DNA from: UBA4427 sp045106235
Lineage (GTDB): Bacteria; Myxococcota_A; UBA9160; UBA4427
Reading direction: 5' to 3'
Length of the DNA stretch: 64,000 nucleotides
Assembly (NCBI GenBank): GCA_045106235.1
Contig: JBGCEJ010000024.1
Location: 62,001-126,000 of the forward strand
The notes under the pieces: generated by a model
Databases searched by the model: none
What the model was told of the DNA's origin: nothing
Seen by the model: only the letters and a program-made list of their open reading frames with translations
Position numbers and translations under genes: made by a program
Shown here: positions 60,735-64,000 of the stretch, piece by piece
Layout: every line of letters starts with the position of its first letter
Position numbering within the stretch: the first letter of the stretch is position 1

Positions 60735-62747
60735 ATGTCGGACTGTTCGAAAGGCGCAGGCCTTCCCACTCGCCGAAGCCACGGATCCCCGGTTAAAAAC
60801 AGAAGCGTTGGTCGACACGCGAAGGCGAATCGACTGACCTCGGCCTTGTCTTTCTTCTCCGCAGCGGCCGCCGCTGCTGCGCTCGCCTCATGCCCGCAGA
60901 CTGCGGTCGCAGACGAGCCGGGCACCACTGTCGAAAGCCAGACGCCCGTCTATTCCGCACCGCTCCGCGCCGACTACCCGCAAACCCCACTCTGGGGCGA
61001 CACGCATTTGCATACGCGCCTTTCACAGGATGCCTATGCGTTCGGCGTGACCCTCGAGTCGGAACAGGCTTATCGATTCGCCAAAGGCGAGGTGATCACC
61101 GCCACCCACGGCCAGTCCGCCCGCCTCGCGCGCCCTCTCGACTTCCTGGTGATCGCCGACCATGCAAACGGCATGGGCTCGATGGCCGCACTCGAGAAGG
61201 GCCATCCCGCGCTGATGAAGAGCCCCATGCTAAGAAGCTGGAAGAAGCTGCTTGAGCAAGGCGGCGCGAAGGCCGGCCTTCAGATCTCCGAAGAGGGTCG
61301 CATGAAAGGCTGGCCCGACGAGCTCAACGATCGCTCCATCCTCGCTCCGGCCTGGCAAGAAGTTGTCGCGGCCGCGGAGAGACATAACAACCCCGGTCGA
61401 TTCACCGCCTTCATCGGCTACGAGTGGACCTCCTGGCCCGGGGGCAGCAATCTCCACCGCGTCGTCGTCTACCGCGACGGCGCCGACCGAGTTGGGCGAA
61501 CGCTCCCCTTCTCGAGCTTTCAGAGCGATAACCCTGAGAATCTCTGGGCCTACCTCGCGGGATATGAAGAGGAGACCGGAGGCCAGGTCCTCGCGATCCC
61601 GCATAACGGCAACCTCTCAAACGGACTGCTTTTCGCGGTCGAGGACAGAAAAGGCAATCCCATCGACGCGGACTACGCGAAGCGGCGCGCGCGCTGGGAG
61701 CCGATCACCGAAGCGACGCAGATCAAAGGCGACGGTGAAACCCACCCCTTCATCTCCCCCAACGACGAATTCGCAGACTACGAGACCTGGGATATCGGGA
61801 ATTTCGCGGGGGTACCAAAAACGAATGAGATGCTCGAGTTTGAATACGCCCGGGGTGCGCTCAAGAATGGCCTGAAGCTCTACGGCGAGCTCGGCGCGAA
61901 CCCTTTCAAGTTCGGGCTGATTGGCTCGACCGATTCCCACACCGCCCTCGCCACCGCGGACGAGGACAATTTCTTCGGCAAGCACAGCGCCGGAATGGAG
62001 CCCTCGGCGACGCGGTCTCGGCGCCCCGTTGGTAAAGCAGGCGAGTTCATCACGATGGGCTGGGAACAGGCCGCCTCGGGCTATGCCGCAGTCTGGGCGA
62101 GGGAAAACACCCGGGCCTCGATCTGGGATGCGATGGCTCGGCGCGAGGTCTACGCGACGACGGGACCGCGAATCACGCTTCGTTTTTTCGGCGGCTGGTC
62201 CTTTAAAGCGGAGGACAAAGAAGCAGGGAACCTCGCCGCGGTGGGCTACGCGAAGGGTGTGCCGATGGGAGCCGATCTCCCGCCGACTCCGGGGACAGCG
62301 AATCGCGCAGGTCGGGCGGCGCCGCGCTTTCTGATCGCGGCCCTGCGTGATCCCATCGGCGCCAACCTCGACCGCATCCAAATCGTGAAAGGCTGGACCG
62401 ACGAAGACGGTGAAGTGCGGGAACGCGTCTTCGACGTGGCCTGGTCGGATGAGAAGCGGCGCCGAATCGGCTGGAAGGGGCGCCTCACGCCCGTCGGCAA
62501 TACCGTGGACGCGAAGAACGCGACCTGGTCGAATGAGATCGGGGCGGCGGAGCTCGTCACGCTCTGGAAAGATCCGGAATTCGATGCCACGCGACCGGCA
62601 TTCTACTACGTCCGCGTGCTCGAAATTCCTACTCCGCGCTGGACGGACTATGATGCGAAGGTCTTCGGCGGCGACGTGCCGGAAGAAGCGGCGGCGATCG
62701 TGAACCAAGAGCGCGCCTACTCCTCGCCGATCTGGTACACCCCGTAA
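60735..62747 (+). CDS. DUF3604 secreted protein, second copy
   Basis: A 670-residue DUF3604 protein, paralogue of the one at 5091-7145. Shared blocks are LWGDTHLHTRLS (the HxH metal-site-like start), VIADHANGMGS, IGYEWTS, LAIPHNGNLSNG, IGSTDSHTA and the last block SSPIWYTP. A hydrophobic segment near residues 38-52 makes up an export signal; CPQT near it could be a lipobox with weak fit. The HxH-start and multiple histidines suggest a metal-dependent hydrolase acting outside the cytoplasm. AAGGAG lies eight bases before the ATG, with a hairpin immediately upstream. A nitroreductase and an SDR follow on the same strand. Confidence 0.85.
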   Translation: MSDCSKGAGLPTRRSHGSPVKNRSVGRHAKANRLTSALSFFSAAAAAAALASCPQTAVADEPGTTVESQTPVYSAPLRADYPQTPLWGDTHLHTRLSQDAYAFGVTLESEQAYRFAKGEVITATHGQSARLARPLDFLVIADHANGMGSMAALEKGHPALMKSPMLRSWKKLLEQGGAKAGLQISEEGRMKGWPDELNDRSILAPAWQEVVAAAERHNNPGRFTAFIGYEWTSWPGGSNLHRVVVYRDGADRVGRTLPFSSFQSDNPENLWAYLAGYEEETGGQVLAIPHNGNLSNGLLFAVEDRKGNPIDADYAKRRARWEPITEATQIKGDGETHPFISPNDEFADYETWDIGNFAGVPKTNEMLEFEYARGALKNGLKLYGELGANPFKFGLIGSTDSHTALATADEDNFFGKHSAGMEPSATRSRRPVGKAGEFITMGWEQAASGYAAVWARENTRASIWDAMARREVYATTGPRITLRFFGGWSFKAEDKEAGNLAAVGYAKGVPMGADLPPTPGTANRAGRAAPRFLIAALRDPIGANLDRIQIVKGWTDEDGEVRERVFDVAWSDEKRRRIGWKGRLTPVGNTVDAKNATWSNEIGAAELVTLWKDPEFDATRPAFYYVRVLEIPTPRWTDYDAKVFGGDVPEEAAAIVNQERAYSSPIWYTP

Positions 62748-62790
62748 TTCTTCAATCCCCACTCCGCTCCCGCGGAAGTTCAAAGAGCCC

Positions 62791-63381
62791 ATGATGAACG
62801 CAGAAGCACTCGACGAGATTATTCAGAACCGGCGGACGATCAAGCCGCCTTTCATGAGCGGAGAGCCCGTCTCCGAGTCGGACCTTCAGGCGATTCTGGA
62901 AAACGCGAACTGGGCGCCGAGCCATGCGCTCACAGAGCCTTGGCGATTCAGGATCTACCAGGGAGAAGGCCGCGCACGCCTGGCCAACGCGCTCGCCGAA
63001 CACTACGAGACCGCGCTGCCGCCGGAAAAGCAGAAGCCGGGTAAGGCGGACAAACTTCGGGAGATGCCGCTTCGGGCGCCTGTGGTCGTCCTCGTCTGGA
63101 TGGCGCGACAAGAGATGGAAAAAATCGCCGAAGTTGAAGAGGTCGAAGCGGTCGCCTGCGCCGTGCAGAACATGCATCTCACGGCGACGGCCCGGGGCCT
63201 CGGTGCATTCTGGTCGACGCCGCCCGTGCTCTATACGGACGAATGGAGACGCTGGATGGAGATCGGCGAAAAGGATCGCTGCCTCGGGATTTTCTATATT
63301 GGCCATCCCGCAGAGCCTGAGGCCTGGCCAAAAGGGCGACGCCAGCCCGTCGCGAGCAAGGTCGAATGGATCAACGAATGA
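62791..63381 (+). CDS. nitroreductase-family FMN oxidoreductase
   Basis: A 196-residue FMN-dependent nitroreductase-family protein. QNRRTIKPPF near the start binds FMN phosphate (Arg-Arg), the NWAPSHALTEPWRFRIY segment is the central family motif, and the late LGIFYIGHPAE gives the end of the fold. The expected role is NAD(P)H-linked reduction of quinone- or nitro-type substrates. Its TGA overlaps the ATG of the next gene (ATGA), so an operon with the SDR is likely. Confidence 0.9.
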   Translation: MMNAEALDEIIQNRRTIKPPFMSGEPVSESDLQAILENANWAPSHALTEPWRFRIYQGEGRARLANALAEHYETALPPEKQKPGKADKLREMPLRAPVVVLVWMARQEMEKIAEVEEVEAVACAVQNMHLTATARGLGAFWSTPPVLYTDEWRRWMEIGEKDRCLGIFYIGHPAEPEAWPKGRRQPVASKVEWINE

Positions 63382-64000
63382 ATCCCGTCGACCGCTTCCG
63401 CCTCGACGGCAAGACAATCGCGATCACCGGCGCTTCCTCCGGCTTCGGTCATCACTTTGCGGGCGTGCTCGCGGCTGCGGGCGCCAAGGTTGTACTCGGG
63501 GCCCGGCGAACGGACAAGATCGACGACCGCGTGAGCGAACTCAAGGCAGGGGGCGCGGAAGCCCTCGGCGTCCCCCTCGACGTCTGCGACAAGGCGAGCA
63601 TGGCGGGATTCCTCGACGCCGCCTGGGATACATTTGGCAGCCTCGACGTTCTGATCCATAACGCCGGCGTCGAAGCGGGCGCGAAAACCTATCAAACCAT
63701 CGAAGAAGAGGATTGGGATCACGTCATCAACACCAACCTCAAGAGCGTCTGGATGGGATCGAAGCTCTACACCGAGCAGGTGATCTCCCGCGGCCAGGGC
63801 GGCGGCAATATCATTAACATTTCGTCGATCACCGCCTACCGAACGATCAAGGGCCAATTCCCTTACGCGATCTCCAAGGCGGGCGTGAACAAAGCGACGG
63901 AAGTTATGGCGCTCGAGGGAGCGCGCGCCGGCGTGCGTGTGAACGGAATCGCCCCAGGCTATATCCTCACGGACGTGAGCCGACTCCTACTCGAAAGCCC
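63378..64000 (+). CDS. short-chain dehydrogenase, C-terminus cut by window edge
   Basis: About 207 codons of a classical SDR; the gene continues past the right edge. TGASSGFG is the cofactor site, NAG the structural loop, NISS the catalytic serine region and YAISK the tyrosine/lysine pair; APG follows. The core is complete to the active site, so it is a functional-looking SDR. The ATG overlaps the nitroreductase stop by four bases. Substrate unknown; a 3-oxoacyl or hydroxy-acyl reaction is likely. Confidence 0.92.
   Translation, partial: MNPVDRFRLDGKTIAITGASSGFGHHFAGVLAAAGAKVVLGARRTDKIDDRVSELKAGGAEALGVPLDVCDKASMAGFLDAAWDTFGSLDVLIHNAGVEAGAKTYQTIEEEDWDHVINTNLKSVWMGSKLYTEQVISRGQGGGNIINISSITAYRTIKGQFPYAISKAGVNKATEVMALEGARAGVRVNGIAPGYILTDVSRLLLES

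Noticed and set aside
1..64000. tRNA genes, CRISPR arrays, insertion sequences, prophage
   Set aside because: Reading both strands I saw no cloverleaf-like segment, no regularly spaced repeats, no transposase or integrase and no phage structural genes. A covariance-model scan and a transposase search would settle it.

Overview
The window is about 60% GC and densely coded. I place 51 protein genes covering roughly 93% of it, and I see no rRNA, tRNA, CRISPR array, insertion sequence or integrase. The gene content suggests an uncultured, probably aquatic, aerobic Gram-negative bacterium. The clues are a TonB receptor, outer-membrane porins, many lipoprotein signal peptides, acyl-CoA and short-chain dehydrogenase enzymes, F420-type and Baeyer-Villiger-type oxidoreductases, thrombospondin type-3/dockerin modules and two DUF3604 proteins. 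This mix fits a deltaproteobacterial/Myxococcota- or Binatota-like lineage better than an enteric one, but no decisive taxonomic marker is present, so the placement is inference.

Layout. 1-9.2 kb: a partial DapB-like reductase, an enoyl-CoA hydratase/isomerase, a PilZ protein, a poly-gamma-glutamate-hydrolase homologue, a lipoprotein esterase, a patatin phospholipase, a DUF3604 lipoprotein, a BLUF blue-light sensor and an APH-fold kinase. 9.3-11.9 kb: a zinc-ribbon SDR and trmJ. 11.9-25.1 kb: a long minus-strand run that reads, in transcription order, ppnP, TonB receptor, two tandem secreted ankyrin-caspase proteins, a small secreted beta-rich protein, MFS exporter, MMPL/RND transporter, Baeyer-Villiger-type monooxygenase and a DUF1214 protein. 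25.3-30.9 kb: an SGNH hydrolase, an unrecognised alpha/beta protein, a thioredoxin-like lipoprotein, an SDR, an MtnK-like kinase, a deazaflavin-type oxidoreductase and a membrane protein.

31.1-44.5 kb is the clearest functional unit, a complete nitrate assimilation locus. It encodes a fused NirB-NirD nitrite reductase, a fused DmsB-DmsC-like iron-sulfur/membrane-anchor protein, a cytoplasmic NasA/NarB-type nitrate reductase, a NrtABCD importer and an outer-membrane porin. The likely flow is nitrate across the outer membrane by the porin, import by Nrt, reduction by NasA with electrons possibly drawn from the quinone pool by the DmsBC-like subunit, then NAD(P)H-dependent reduction of nitrite to ammonium by NirBD.

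44.6-64 kb: a CE4 polysaccharide deacetylase, an SF2 helicase, a molybdopterin oxidoreductase coupled to a putative 2-oxoglutarate oxygenase, a GST, an NTF2-like protein, an aldehyde dehydrogenase, an acetate-type sodium symporter with its DUF4212 partner, a second porin, a cytochrome c-sorbosone dehydrogenase, a DksA-like protein, a TSP3/dockerin protein, a second DUF3604 protein, a nitroreductase and a partial SDR.

The most unusual items are the tandem secreted caspases, the quinone-linked-looking assimilatory nitrate reductase, the molybdoenzyme without a cysteine ligand next to an oxygenase, the zinc-ribbon SDR lacking its catalytic tyrosine, and the TonB-receptor/PpnP overlap.
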